From Oxytricha trifallax (taxonomy: Eukaryota; Ciliophora; Spirotrichea; Sporadotrichida; Oxytrichidae): 64,000 nucleotides of DNA. Positions 13,174 to 28,212 of the stretch are shown here, piece by piece. The position numbers and the translations under genes were made by a program. The DNA lies in the NCBI GenBank assembly GCA_000711775.1, contig ARYC01001395.1, forward strand, positions 40,832 through 104,831, in the 5' to 3' direction. The notes under the pieces were generated by a model, which searched no databases, was not told the DNA's origin, and saw nothing but the letters and a program-made list of their open reading frames with translations. Position 1 is the stretch's first letter, and each line of letters starts with the position of its first letter.

Positions 13174-13635
13174 ATGCTATGCAAAAATTGTTTCGATTTT
13201 AATTATTTTGAAAGAAATTTCAATGATGAATATATTCATAAATTCCTTTAAAGTTACAAAGAATTAAACAATTACGTTGATTTTACAATTAAAATTAACT
13301 CTTTAGTTCAGGATTTTCAGAATGTGTTAAATATTGATTTAAATCAACAAATTAAGTAATTACAGGAACAAATTAAAATATAACTAGACGAGATAGTGTG
13401 AAACCATAATAATAAATTAAATGAAATTATAAGGGAAGAACTAAAATTTAGCAAGGAGAGCTTTTAGTTAAATTTGTAAATGAGGGGAAATATAGTGAAT
13501 CTAAATGAAAATTTAGGAAGTTATGCTAGATTTTCAGATGATGAAATTTCATCATTCTTTGAAAAGCTAAAGATTGAAGAAAAAGAGCAATTATACGAGA
13601 AAGTATAAACTATTGGTAATTCCTTAAATAAATGA
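13174..13635 (+). CDS. Copy 6 coiled-coil ORF
   Basis: Same frame as in copy 2, internal TGA at 13399-13401, final TGA 13633-13635. Confidence 0.5.
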
Positions 13636-13792
13636 AGCATAAAACTAATGAAAATTTTATTACTGTTATATAATTGTTTTCCTTTGATATTATTTTTAAA
13701 ATTGCTCTTTTTTTTATATTTTTTTATTAAGTAGTATTTACATTATAAATATATTATTATATTGCTTTAGTTATAAAATTAGATTTTGGGAG

Positions 13793-13831
<39 letters not shown>

Positions 13832-14464
13832 AGTAAATTTAATAATTTTTAGAGTTTAAGATATCTTATTTCTAAGCCAAAATGAAATATATGAATTTCT
13901 TAAGCATACTTTTCACAAAGTTTGAGTAATATTTAGGTATGTGAATTTCTATTTTAGCTTCAATATGAATTTAATAAAAAGATAAAAGAATAACTAACAA
14001 ATTTTATTAAATCTTTTTGCATTTAAAACTATATTTTTTTATTGATTTATTTTAAAAAATCTTATAGGAATAATTAAGAAATTTCAAAATGTATATATTG
14101 AATTTACATTTTTATAATTGACATTGACAAAATAATCATAACATAAATATTAAATAAAAAGGTTTTATTGTATAATATTCATGCATTAAAATTATTTTAT
14201 AATATAATAACTGTAGAGTATCAATTTGATTTTTAAAATTATTTATCTGAAAAAATTTAAACAAAGAATTTAAACATTAAAATATGCGAAGATTCAAATA
14301 TAATATTTATAATATTTAATTTAAAAAAAGTTAATAATTATAATATTAAAAATAAAAATGGAATAAGATAAGTATAAATGTAACTAGTGTAATAATTAAG
14401 AGAAATATCTTTATTTCTCCCACTTGATTGGCTTTGATTTTGATGATATTAGTTATCGTTGTTA

Positions 14465-14971
14465 ATGAGTGAATTAAAAATAATTGAAGAATTCACTATT
14501 TAGAAATAAATCAAACTAGTACTTAATCATGTAGTTGTTGAGTTAGAAAACGAGGAAATTCTGGAAAAATAAGTCAGCGAGGGAACATAATATTCATAAA
14601 ACGAGCCTTCTGAACATATAGAACAGAGCTGTATGTCATATATTCTCAAACGGAGTTCATAGAAATTCACAGTGAAGGGTTTAAAACGCATTCATTTGAT
14701 GCTGAGCATTTTATGGTTCTCATTGTACCATTGTCACAGCTTAACCTTACCAGAGGAATTTAGTATTTTACTATTGCTTTAATTATTTTCGACTCTCCAT
14801 TTGAAGGGTGAGCTTATTTTCCATCCTGATCCTGCTTTCTCTATCTCAATCTAATGCAGGTATGTCCTAAAATTCTCAATAAGATCACCGCTACATACAG
14901 AAATCCTAAAATTTGTCACAAACTCATATCAACCTGACTACCCCCTACATATTCTCAATTGCCTGTATTGA
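14465..14971 (+). CDS. Copy 6 second ORF
   Basis: Same 168-codon frame as 4899-5405. Confidence 0.4.
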
Positions 14972-15094
14972 AGTAGATACACAGCTGTTTTAGCATCAAA
15001 TCTAAGTTCTTTCTTTCTAAATTTTGATAATATTACGAAACTATAAAATGGGGCAAATGTTTTATGTGAAGTAAACGACTAAGAAGAGAATAAA

Positions 15095-15556
15095 ATGCTA
15101 TGCAAAAATTGTTTCGATTTTAATTATTTTGAAAGAAATTTCAATGATGAATATATTCATAAATTCCTTTAAAGTTACAAAGAATTAAACAATTACGTTG
15201 ATTTTACAATTAAAATTAACTCTTTAGTTCAGGATTTTCAGAATGTGTTAAATATTGATTTAAATCAACAAATTAAGTAATTACAGGAACAAATTAAAAT
15301 ATAACTAGACGAGATAGTGTGAAACCATAATAATAAATTAAATGAAATTATAAGGGAAGAACTAAAATTTAGCAAGGAGAGCTTTTAGTTAAATTTGTAA
15401 ATGAGGGGAAATATAGTGAATCTAAATGAAAATTTAGGAAGTTATGCTAGATTTTCAGATGATGAAATTTCATCATTCTTTGAAAAGCTAAAGATTGAAG
15501 AAAAAGAGCAATTATACGAGAAAGTATAAACTATTGGTAATTCCTTAAATAAATGA
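15095..15556 (+). CDS. Copy 7 coiled-coil ORF
   Basis: Same frame as in copy 2, internal TGA at 15320-15322, final TGA 15554-15556. Confidence 0.5.
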
Positions 15557-16377
15557 AGCATAAAACTAATGAAAATTTTATTACTGTTATATAATTGTTT
15601 TCCTTTGATATTATTTTTAAAATTGCTCTTTTTTTTATATTTTTTTATTAAGTAGTATTTACATTATAAATATATTATTATATTGCTTTAGTTATAAAAT
15701 TAGATTTTGGGAGTATTTATATATATATATATATATATATATTGAGTAAATTTAATAATTTTTAGAGTTTAAGATATCTTATTTCTAAGCCAAAATGAAA
15801 TATATGAATTTCTTAAGCATACTTTTCACAAAGTTTGAGTAATATTTAGGTATGTGAATTTCTATTTTAGCTTCAATATGAATTTAATAAAAAGATAAAA
15901 GAATAACTAACAAATTTTATTAAATCTTTTTGCATTTAAAACTATATTTTTTTATTGATTTATTTTAAAAAATCTTATAGGAATAATTAAGAAATTTCAA
16001 AATGTATATATTGAATTTACATTTTTATAATTGACATTGACAAAATAATCATAACATAAATATTAAATAAAAAGGTTTTATTGTATAATATTCATGCATT
16101 AAAATTATTTTATAATATAATAACTGTAGAGTATCAATTTGATTTTTAAAATTATTTATCTGAAAAAATTTAAACAAAGAATTTAAACATTAAAATATGC
16201 GAAGATTCAAATATAATATTTATAATATTTAATTTAAAAAAAGTTAATAATTATAATATTAAAAATAAAAATGGAATAAGATAAGTATAAATGTAACTAG
16301 TGTAATAATTAAGAGAAATATCTTTATTTCTCCCACTTGATTGGCTTTGATTTTGATGATATTAGTTATCGTTGTTA

Positions 16378-16884
16378 ATGAGTGAATTAAAAATAATTGA
16401 AGAATTCACTATTTAGAAATAAATCAAACTAGTACTTAATCATGTAGTTGTTGAGTTAGAAAACGAGGAAATTCTGGAAAAATAAGTCAGCGAGGGAACA
16501 TAATATTCATAAAACGAGCCTTCTGAACATATAGAACAGAGCTGTATGTCATATATTCTCAAACGGAGTTCATAGAAATTCACAGTGAAGGGTTTAAAAC
16601 GCATTCATTTGATGCTGAGCATTTTATGGTTCTCATTGTACCATTGTCACAGCTTAACCTTACCAGAGGAATTTAGTATTTTACTATTGCTTTAATTATT
16701 TTCGACTCTCCATTTGAAGGGTGAGCTTATTTTCCATCCTGATCCTGCTTTCTCTATCTCAATCTAATGCAGGTATGTCCTAAAATTCTCAATAAGATCA
16801 CCGCTACATACAGAAATCCTAAAATTTGTCACAAACTCATATCAACCTGACTACCCCCTACATATTCTCAATTGCCTGTATTGA
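16378..16884 (+). CDS. Copy 7 second ORF
   Basis: Same 168-codon frame as 4899-5405. Confidence 0.4.
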
Positions 16885-17007
16885 AGTAGATACACAGCTG
16901 TTTTAGCATCAAATCTAAGTTCTTTCTTTCTAAATTTTGATAATATTACGAAACTATAAAATGGGGCAAATGTTTTATGTGAAGTAAACGACTAAGAAGA
17001 GAATAAA

Positions 17008-17469
17008 ATGCTATGCAAAAATTGTTTCGATTTTAATTATTTTGAAAGAAATTTCAATGATGAATATATTCATAAATTCCTTTAAAGTTACAAAGAATTA
17101 AACAATTACGTTGATTTTACAATTAAAATTAACTCTTTAGTTCAGGATTTTCAGAATGTGTTAAATATTGATTTAAATCAACAAATTAAGTAATTACAGG
17201 AACAAATTAAAATATAACTAGACGAGATAGTGTGAAACCATAATAATAAATTAAATGAAATTATAAGGGAAGAACTAAAATTTAGCAAGGAGAGCTTTTA
17301 GTTAAATTTGTAAATGAGGGGAAATATAGTGAATCTAAATGAAAATTTAGGAAGTTATGCTAGATTTTCAGATGATGAAATTTCATCATTCTTTGAAAAG
17401 CTAAAGATTGAAGAAAAAGAGCAATTATACGAGAAAGTATAAACTATTGGTAATTCCTTAAATAAATGA
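17008..17469 (+). CDS. Copy 8 coiled-coil ORF
   Basis: Same frame as in copy 2, internal TGA at 17233-17235, final TGA 17467-17469. The downstream (TA)n tract (about 17631-17667) belongs to the longest unit of the array. Confidence 0.5.
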
Positions 17470-17626
17470 AGCATAAAACTAATGAAAATTTTATTACTGT
17501 TATATAATTGTTTTCCTTTGATATTATTTTTAAAATTGCTCTTTTTTTTATATTTTTTTATTAAGTAGTATTTACATTATAAATATATTATTATATTGCT
17601 TTAGTTATAAAATTAGATTTTGGGAG

Positions 17627-17669
<43 letters not shown>

Positions 17670-18302
17670 AGTAAATTTAATAATTTTTAGAGTTTAAGAT
17701 ATCTTATTTCTAAGCCAAAATGAAATATATGAATTTCTTAAGCATACTTTTCACAAAGTTTGAGTAATATTTAGGTATGTGAATTTCTATTTTAGCTTCA
17801 ATATGAATTTAATAAAAAGATAAAAGAATAACTAACAAATTTTATTAAATCTTTTTGCATTTAAAACTATATTTTTTTATTGATTTATTTTAAAAAATCT
17901 TATAGGAATAATTAAGAAATTTCAAAATGTATATATTGAATTTACATTTTTATAATTGACATTGACAAAATAATCATAACATAAATATTAAATAAAAAGG
18001 TTTTATTGTATAATATTCATGCATTAAAATTATTTTATAATATAATAACTGTAGAGTATCAATTTGATTTTTAAAATTATTTATCTGAAAAAATTTAAAC
18101 AAAGAATTTAAACATTAAAATATGCGAAGATTCAAATATAATATTTATAATATTTAATTTAAAAAAAGTTAATAATTATAATATTAAAAATAAAAATGGA
18201 ATAAGATAAGTATAAATGTAACTAGTGTAATAATTAAGAGAAATATCTTTATTTCTCCCACTTGATTGGCTTTGATTTTGATGATATTAGTTATCGTTGT
18301 TA

Positions 18303-18809
18303 ATGAGTGAATTAAAAATAATTGAAGAATTCACTATTTAGAAATAAATCAAACTAGTACTTAATCATGTAGTTGTTGAGTTAGAAAACGAGGAAATTCT
18401 GGAAAAATAAGTCAGCGAGGGAACATAATATTCATAAAACGAGCCTTCTGAACATATAGAACAGAGCTGTATGTCATATATTCTCAAACGGAGTTCATAG
18501 AAATTCACAGTGAAGGGTTTAAAACGCATTCATTTGATGCTGAGCATTTTATGGTTCTCATTGTACCATTGTCACAGCTTAACCTTACCAGAGGAATTTA
18601 GTATTTTACTATTGCTTTAATTATTTTCGACTCTCCATTTGAAGGGTGAGCTTATTTTCCATCCTGATCCTGCTTTCTCTATCTCAATCTAATGCAGGTA
18701 TGTCCTAAAATTCTCAATAAGATCACCGCTACATACAGAAATCCTAAAATTTGTCACAAACTCATATCAACCTGACTACCCCCTACATATTCTCAATTGC
18801 CTGTATTGA
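18303..18809 (+). CDS. Copy 8 second ORF
   Basis: Same 168-codon frame as 4899-5405. It is the last copy, because the ninth unit is truncated before this ORF. Confidence 0.4.
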
Positions 18810-18932
18810 AGTAGATACACAGCTGTTTTAGCATCAAATCTAAGTTCTTTCTTTCTAAATTTTGATAATATTACGAAACTATAAAATGGGGCAAATGTTT
18901 TATGTGAAGTAAACGACTAAGAAGAGAATAAA

Positions 18933-19394
18933 ATGCTATGCAAAAATTGTTTCGATTTTAATTATTTTGAAAGAAATTTCAATGATGAATATATTCATAA
19001 ATTCCTTTAAAGTTACAAAGAATTAAACAATTACGTTGATTTTACAATTAAAATTAACTCTTTAGTTCAGGATTTTCAGAATGTGTTAAATATTGATTTA
19101 AATCAACAAATTAAGTAATTACAGGAACAAATTAAAATATAACTAGACGAGATAGTGTGAAACCATAATAATAAATTAAATGAAATTATAAGGGAAGAAC
19201 TAAAATTTAGCAAGGAGAGCTTTTAGTTAAATTTGTAAATGAGGGGAAATATAGTGAATCTAAATGAAAATTTAGGAAGTTATGCTAGATTTTCAGATGA
19301 TGAAATTTCATCATTCTTTGAAAAGCTAAAGATTGAAGAAAAAGAGCAATTATACGAGAAAGTATAAACTATTGGTAATTCCTTAAATAAATGA
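18933..19394 (+). CDS. Copy 9 (partial unit) coiled-coil ORF
   Basis: Same frame as in copy 2, internal TGA at 19158-19160, final TGA 19392-19394. The unit ends at about 19521, so this is the only ORF of the partial copy. Confidence 0.5.
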
Positions 19395-19521
19395 AGCATA
19401 AAACTAATGAAAATTTTATTACTGTTATATAATTGTTTTCCTTTGATATTATTTTTAAAATTGCTCTTTTTTTTATATTTTTTTATTAAGTAGTATTTAC
19501 ATTATAAATATATTATTATAT

Positions 19522-20250
19522 GTAAATATTACAAAATAATTACATTAGAAGTTTAAATTATACCTCTCGGTATACTTCAAATTTTTGGAACTCTACAGAA
19601 CCCATCAAATCCTTAACATTTCATTTTTCTGAAAAAAATATTTATAAAACTTATTATACCGTACTATTTAATTCAGCTATTCGTTTTAATATTTAATAAA
19701 ATTTAATTTGAGTAAACTAAATTCTTTTTATTTAAAAATCACTTCAGATATATATTCTTTACATTTTTTTTCCATAGAACTTTACTTCCTTAATAGTTTT
19801 TCGAATTTATTTTTGTATTTAAATTTAAGCTAGGCGATTTATATTTGTTTGGAGTTTATAGATTTTAACATTTTTTATTTTTGTCTAATTTTTTTGAAAT
19901 AAATCTGTTTTATCATTGCTACTTTTGAAGTCCAGGTTTGAAGAATTCCCATAGATACCCATATATTTAAATATTATATAATAGATTTAATCTAAAATTT
20001 ATATTTATTAATAATTTTGAATCGACTTATTTAAACTTTAAATATTTTTCATATAAATTAATTTAAAATTTTTATATTTTTGTTAACATTGTTGGTATAA
20101 ACCTCAAACTAATAAATTGTATGATATTAAAATAAATAAAATTATACTTAATTTGTAAAGAATATATAAATTTAATTGAAATTTATAAATTATTAAAATT
20201 TTAAATAAATATAATTTAATTTAATTTATTCCAGCAATATATATATATAT
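19522..20250. other. AT-rich spacer
   Basis: Unique AT-rich sequence between the end of the tandem array and the next foldback. No gene, RNA or repeat is supported, apart from short TA runs near 20237. Confidence 0.6.
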
Positions 20251-20888
20251 AAAATAAAGGCTATGAGGTAGTATCCTCCCCCCCTAATGTATACTTTTCT
20301 TTTTCTAGTCTGATAGAGTTTTTTACGCTGAGTAATTGTAGCAGATGAACATGGAATGTGCGAGCAATAGTTTTGGAGCTATGGCCTCATCAAAGTCACT
20401 TTTTATATATAAAAATCATTATAAATTTTACAAAAAATTTCAAATTTTTCACAAAATTTAATTTCTCTAAAATTAATGATTTTAGCAGTTTTTAACTATA
20501 TTAACAAATTATATCTAATTTATTATAATTTTATAAAGTGATTTAAAAATAATTTTAACTTTCATTTAAGATTTTCATAAAGACTATAAAAGTTCGCTTT
20601 ATAAAAATTATAATAAAGTAGATATAATTTGTTAATATAGTTAAAAACTGCAAAAATCATTAATTTTAGAGAAATTAAATTTTGTGAAAAATTTGAAAAT
20701 TTTTGTAAAATTTATAATGATTTTTATATATAAAAAGTGACTTTGATGAGGCCATAGCTCCAAAACTATTGCTCGCACATTCCATGTTCATCTGCTACTA
20801 TTACTCAGCGTAAAAAACTCTATCAGACTAGAAAAAGAAAAGTATACATTAGGGGGGGGTGAGGATACTACCTCATAGCCAAAATAAA
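20251..20888. mobile_element. Foldback MITE 2, related to MITE 1, 8-bp flanking repeat
   Basis: The element is 20259-20880 (622 bp). Arms of about 280 bp (20259-20538 and 20597-20880) are near-perfect inverted copies around a spacer of about 58 bp. The ends read GGCTATGAGGTAGTATCC and its complement, followed inward by C/G runs. The 8-mer AAAATAAA flanks both sides (20251-20258, 20881-20888), which fits a target duplication but is weak evidence in such AT-rich DNA. The arm core (CCCCTAAT, then a GAGTTTTT..ACGCTGAG block, then GCAATAGTTTT and GAGCTA) is recognisably the same as in the element at 1772-2425. Both therefore belong to one family. There is no coding capacity. Confidence 0.85.
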
Positions 20889-23800
20889 AAATTAAAAATG
20901 ATGCTTATAGATTTCTTTAATTATTTATTTGCAATTATTGTTAAAACTTATTTGAAATTTTAGATGTTACAAAAATCAAAATTGTTTAGTAAATAATGTG
21001 ACTGCATTTAATCAATTTTTGGAATAATTTATAATATATAAATTGATGCCTTCTTTTACTATGTTTATATTGCTTTGAACAAGTAAACATCGAAGAACCA
21101 TATGTTTAGAATTTAATAAAGAAATAAGTTATATTAAAACGAAATAATCAATATTCAGCTTCAAATTTTAAGAAAAATAGAGTGTTAAACAAAAATTTAG
21201 TAATTATCTATTAATGTTACATAAAGTCTTAAAAAATCTATAGATTAATTAAGCAATTATGTTTAAAATATCAACTCAAATTTAAAAGACATTATACTTT
21301 AGCAGTATGATATTTTGGAGTAGATTCATACTAAAAAATCATTTTGTAAATAATTATTAAATTCAGTATTTTATCTAATAAATATTATCAATCTCTTGAT
21401 AAGAGATAATTATTTTAGTTATATACTGATAAAAGAATTTATATAGATAATATTCTTATTATCATTAATGATAATATTTTATATTCGCATTAAAAGCCTT
21501 ATAACAAACTAAAGAGTTTTATAAGTGTTTTGATTGATGAGGATAATATTGATAGTAGAGTTTATATGGGTTAGGTAGCATTTTTTCACTTTGATTTTAA
21601 AAATATGAAAGTTTTTATGATCAACTTTTTTATACATAACTTATATGTTTTCATATCTATATATTTTATAGCACTTTTTTTTGAAAATAGATAAATATAA
21701 CATAAATATTTTATTTATATTGAATCTCTCTCATAAGTTGTCACTTTATCTAATTGTTTTTATGAAATTGGATGATTAAATCTTTTCAAAAATTTGAATT
21801 TATTCATAAATGATTAAAAATTTTATCATAAATTATTGTTACAATTGATTAAAGACTTTCAGATCTTTTAGATTGCATTCTTTAGTAACATATTTGTGTA
21901 CAATATAAAAGAGTTTGGTAACTCTAGTAAAATTCTTATAAATAAAATGCATAAAAATAAGTTATTTTAAGGTGCTTGATAGCCCCAAGTCTGCCATATT
22001 TAAGTTTTTAAATTATTTCAAATGAATATCAATTTTAAAATATTGTATTTAAAATTTCAATACTATTTTAGACAATTTTAAATATGGACATTTTATCGGA
22101 AGACTTCCTTGTAGAGATAAATATAGAAGTTTTGTAAAGAATTCTAGAAGTGGGTTTCAAGTTCAACCTATTGAATTCCATTAAATTAGTACTAAATTTG
22201 TTTAAATTTAATTAGTACTGGTACTAAATTCGTTTAATTTGATTGGTACCAATTTAATAGAACCAAAAATTAATTAGTACTTAGTTTTAAACTAACGAGT
22301 TTTCAATGGAAAAGTTCCTATCTGGTTTAAAAGTTAATTGGTATTAAAATATTTTTAAAATGGAATTTGTGTGGGTTATTAGATGATGATTTCATAAAAT
22401 ATTGCAATTTTAATTAAGTAACTAAAGCAAAAAATTCATGGACTGTCTTTAATATTCACTGGTTGAACAACTTTAACTTAATATTTATATAAATGCAGTG
22501 ATGATATAAATTACAAGATTAAAGATCTCAACCATGAAATAATACATTTTATTGAAAATAACAACAAAATATAAATAAATCAAAAATAAACCCTAATCCG
22601 CAACATTAAATAAAATAAAACATATAAATTTCGTTAAGGAGTTTTAGGGTTTTGATTCTTTTAAAGACTCAAAGAATATTCTCAATTAATCTTATTATAA
22701 TTTTTGCATTAATATTATTCTTCTCATTTAATCTAGCTAGAAAAATCATCTTTAAGATTTTAATTATATTCTAGGACATAATATAATGCTAGGAAATTTA
22801 AAAGAAGAAATATATGAATACAAAGAGAAGGTTTATCAATAATCTCAAAGCTCAACATTCAGTAATATAGTTTTATCAAAAAATTTTGATGCTAAGTTTA
22901 GAAAAATATTAAATTAAAAATTTAGGAAAGGAAAAATTGAATTAGAAAATTAAGAATTTAATACCTTAGCAGATAGATCCTTAAAATATATAATTTAATA
23001 AAGTATATTCAAATTCAAAAATTTATATGTAATTTAATTATCATTATCGATCATGAATTTTTGAATTTAAATAAATATTAATTTATTAGTTAACAATTTA
23101 TATTTAAAAAATTCTATATAACATTAAAAATGGTTTTATTGGAAAAAAGCTATGAATTTAACCTATCTGTAAGTTTGCTCATTATTTTCTAATTTTTAGT
23201 TACATTTTGAGGATTAGATCATTCAATCTCCAGTAGTTATATATATATATCCTATATTTAGAATATATATATATAATTTTCATCATAGATTTTAAACCCT
23301 AATTAGACATCACATTATTCAATACTCTTCTTAATCAACATAGATTTTAGGAATTGTTTAAAAATTAAAATAGCTATGTATTAAATGTAAAATCTATTTG
23401 TAAATTACTAATTATCTTTTTCATAATATCTATAATTATTTATAGATTCACACTGTTAATATGTTATAATATACATAATAATGAATATCCGTTTTTTTAT
23501 TTATATTTAGAATATTTATTTCTTATTTTATGATGTTTTGGATTTATCAATAACCTCAAATAATTTATTATTTCAACACGAAAATAAACTTGATTTTGAT
23601 TTCTTTACTAAAAATATCAATGAACTGAATTAAATGTGAATTATATATTCTGATTTTTCAACTCTTAATTTAAGTTAGTTAATTTATCTAATTACTTTAA
23701 TTATATGAATGTGATAATGAAAATTAAACATTATTTGTTTAAATATTTAAATGTAAATTAAAATATTATACATTGTGCAATTTCTAATAATTTACAAATA

Positions 23801-24808
23801 TAAAAAAAATACTATAATAAATGGTTGAAAAAAATTATAAATGTAATAATTGGGATACTTAGAGAATTATCTTTTTTGCTCTGATCTAATTGATTTCGCA
23901 TATAATGGCATCAATTTTTAAACAGTCCCAATAATTACTTGTATAAATATACTAGAAAGCTATACAAATCTTGTGGCATTAACTACTTAAAACTACCATA
24001 GACATAATTTAAATTTTGAATTAAAGGAAAAATATTTAAAATATCATTAAAAGATAAACTGAAGTAAACAGTTATATTTAATATGAATTACTATAAATTC
24101 TCCAATTAATAAAACTCCTAAGCATTTAATCAATTAACTTAAAATATTTAATTTTAGCATTGAATAATAAAGTAATAAAAAATATATATATATATCGATA
24201 AACATGTTTCAAATCACTCAAATAAATTGTTAGACTTAATAAATGTGTAAATTGATTGATGCTTGAATGACATTTAATGAATAAAAATATCCAAATTTAA
24301 GTTTTTGCAGTAAAATAGTGATTTTTTTTTAATTAAAAAAGAGTTCCTTAACAAGTAATTAAAAATATTTAATAGTTGACGAGAAAGTCTTGATTTTTAG
24401 AGAAATAATTTTAGAATTAATAATTAAATAGATTGAAGATCCATAAAATTAACAGATTAAAGATATATAGTGAAGCATCTAGAAACACAAAATGGTAAAT
24501 TTTTATATGTCTAGATTTCCAATTATATTATAATTAAGTTACTGTAAAATGGACATTGATAAACTGTGTGTATATTAAAATAGATTAAATATATTTTTAT
24601 TGAAATTTGAATTTGTCAATATTTTTAAAGTAATTTAAGTATTTTATGTAAATGCTTTTATTATAAAATAAAGAAAAGTTATTTCTTAAACTATTAATAT
24701 AATTTATTTTAATAAGGTATCTTTTTCTTATAATTATAAATATTCAAAATTAAAATTATTATTATTATTTATTAAGTTATTTTATCAATTTTCTCATAGA
24801 AAATTGAT
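20889..24808. other. AT-rich DNA; weak open frames and a short degenerate repeat
   Basis: No gene can be supported. A ciliate-code frame is open on the plus strand at about 21098-21397 (100 codons between TGAs) but has no motif. At about 22185-22290 there are two to three imperfect copies of a block with TTAGTACTAAATT and TTAATTTGATTGG-like sequence. A GGGTTTT-rich motif lies at about 22632-22657. TA runs occur near 23238 and 23265. Confidence 0.5.
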
Positions 24809-25336
24809 AATTTAAACAATATTAATTCTGAACGAACCCCGACTCTCCCTCTAACCCCTTGTACCTAAGACTCCAATCTTTAACCCGACTCATACTCTAC
24901 CCCATTCTCTAAAATACTAAGATTGATATGAAAAGTTTGTCCTCAGGGTCTCATTCGGTCTCTTTCATGATATCTTAACATCTTGACCCTATTAATATTA
25001 TAAAAAAATACTATAATTTTTATTTTTAGCACTGCACCAGTAAAGCTTTTTGTTATATTTTTCATTACTTTGTGTCTGCCCTAATTAGCCTATAAATATC
25101 CTTAAGTTTTAAGAATTTTTTTACTAAAAAAAAGAATATTTTAATAGTTTTTTTAATATAAAAAAAGCCTGCTGTCATCTTATTTGAGCATAATTTCAAA
25201 AAATTAATTATTATTGCTTTTTAATAACAAATAAGCTTTTATGGAAGGAGTATAATTCGGGGTAAGGGTTAGAGTAATAGCCACAAGGGATTAAGAGGAA
25301 GAGTAGGGGAAGGGTCAGAATAAATATTGTTTAAAT
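24809..25336. mobile_element. Diverged foldback with C/G-rich ends
   Basis: The outer ends are inverted copies: ATTTAAACAATATT then TTCTGA on the left (about 24809-24832), and the complement on the right (about 25316-25336). Both continue inward into pyrimidine-rich then purine-rich tracts (CCCCGACTCTCCCTCTAACC at 24837, and its purine counterpart at 25258-25314). The TTCTGACC-like start and the C-rich tract resemble the ends of the element at 47434-48398, so I place it in the same broad family. The inner arms are too diverged to trace, and the boundaries are approximate. Confidence 0.5.
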
Positions 25337-25603
25337 TTTATAAATTCTTCGTTAATATACTTTTGTAATTATAATTATTTATAAGCATTTTGAGAATATA
25401 TTTATCAAGTAACCTATATCTAAATTATAAAGATTTAAACAAGATAATTTTGTTTAGACTCACTCTAAAAACAAAAAAATAATCAAATCTTAATACAAAT
25501 TGTTGTTTTCATTTAAAAATATAAAATTGATATTTAAATAATTTTAATTTAAATTATTAGAATACTTTAATAAATTATTAATGTGAGGTCATTTTGAGGT
25601 ATA

Positions 25604-26204
25604 TCAAGCTTCAGTAATTGATCCAATTCCTTATTGTAAATTTAAGTTTTCAATTCTAAAAATCGAAGAATTTTTGAGAATCAGCTGCTGACATCTAGCC
25701 ACTAAGTATGGACTATTTATTGTGTTCTTCAAATTTTTATTAAATCTTTCAAATAGGTTATTTAGCTTCCTTTGGTTCATTAATTCCAAAGCATAATTCT
25801 CATTTTTTATCATAAAAGAATTGTAATATTCTTATAGTATTTTTTCGTAATTATGTGACGGAATAGTTGAAGTAAAAATCTAAATTTTAGAAATGAAAAT
25901 TTTGCTTTTTTACTCTACTGATTCATTGAATTATAAAATCCAAGCCTTTTATCGAATTGAGTTTAATTAAAATAACTTGTAAAGTAAAAATATTGTAACC
26001 CTTTGAAATCTCTTTGGATTTTATTTTTAATGAAATTTTACTAAATAGCATTTTTCTAGTAGCACTCTAAACACAAAAATTTTATTATGTTATTATCAAT
26101 TCTAGAGCGATTCTGTTTTGTAGTCTTGAATTATTCCACGTCATCACAAGGATATAAGCATACTGTCTAAATAAAGCATGTTTCTTTGATCTCACAATTG
26201 TAGC
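25604..26204 (-). pseudogene. Decayed ciliate-code gene fragment, hypothetical
   Basis: Reading leftward from 26204 with TAA/TAG=Gln, the frame is open for about 93 codons to TGA 25923-25925. It gives a lysine-rich, normally composed product (for example RSKKHALFRQYAYILVMTW). After that point a second frame reads coherently (SHNYEKILQEYYNSFMIKN) to TGA 25604-25606. The two stretches are in different frames, so at least one indel or an unrecognised intron separates them. Local GC is somewhat higher than in the flanks. No domain is recognised and no start codon is obvious. It could still be a fortuitous pair of open frames, because TGA is rare in such DNA. Confidence 0.35.
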
Positions 26205-28142
<1,938 letters not shown>

Positions 28143-28212
28143 AGATCATATTGAGGTCTCTGGGGACCCCCGATCTAGTATAGTTTAATATATATATAAG
28201 GGACAAGCCCTT

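Larger units (their letters stand above)
3541..19521 (+). repeat. Tandem array, about 8.3 copies of a 1.91-1.925-kb unit
   Basis: The same unit is repeated head to tail. Using the shared 10-mer TAATATTACG as start, copies begin at 3541, 5462, 7371, 9284, 11193, 13107, 15028, 16941 and 18866. Spacings are 1921, 1909, 1913, 1909, 1914, 1921, 1913 and 1925 bp. The ninth copy is cut at about 19521, where it diverges into unique DNA just before the (TA)n tract. By eye the copies are almost identical. The length differences come from the (TA)n tract in each full copy (for example about 4230-4263 in copy 1); copy 5 also has a small change in this tract (11885-11909). Each full unit holds a coiled-coil ORF and a second ORF about 0.8 kb later. 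Such identity implies recent amplification or homogenisation. A collapsed or expanded assembly cannot be judged without read depth. Confidence 0.97.

Noticed and set aside
3541-19521. CRISPR-like or rDNA interpretation of the tandem array
   Set aside because: Units are 1.9 kb, contiguous, without spacers, AT-rich, protein-coding-like and without rRNA signatures.
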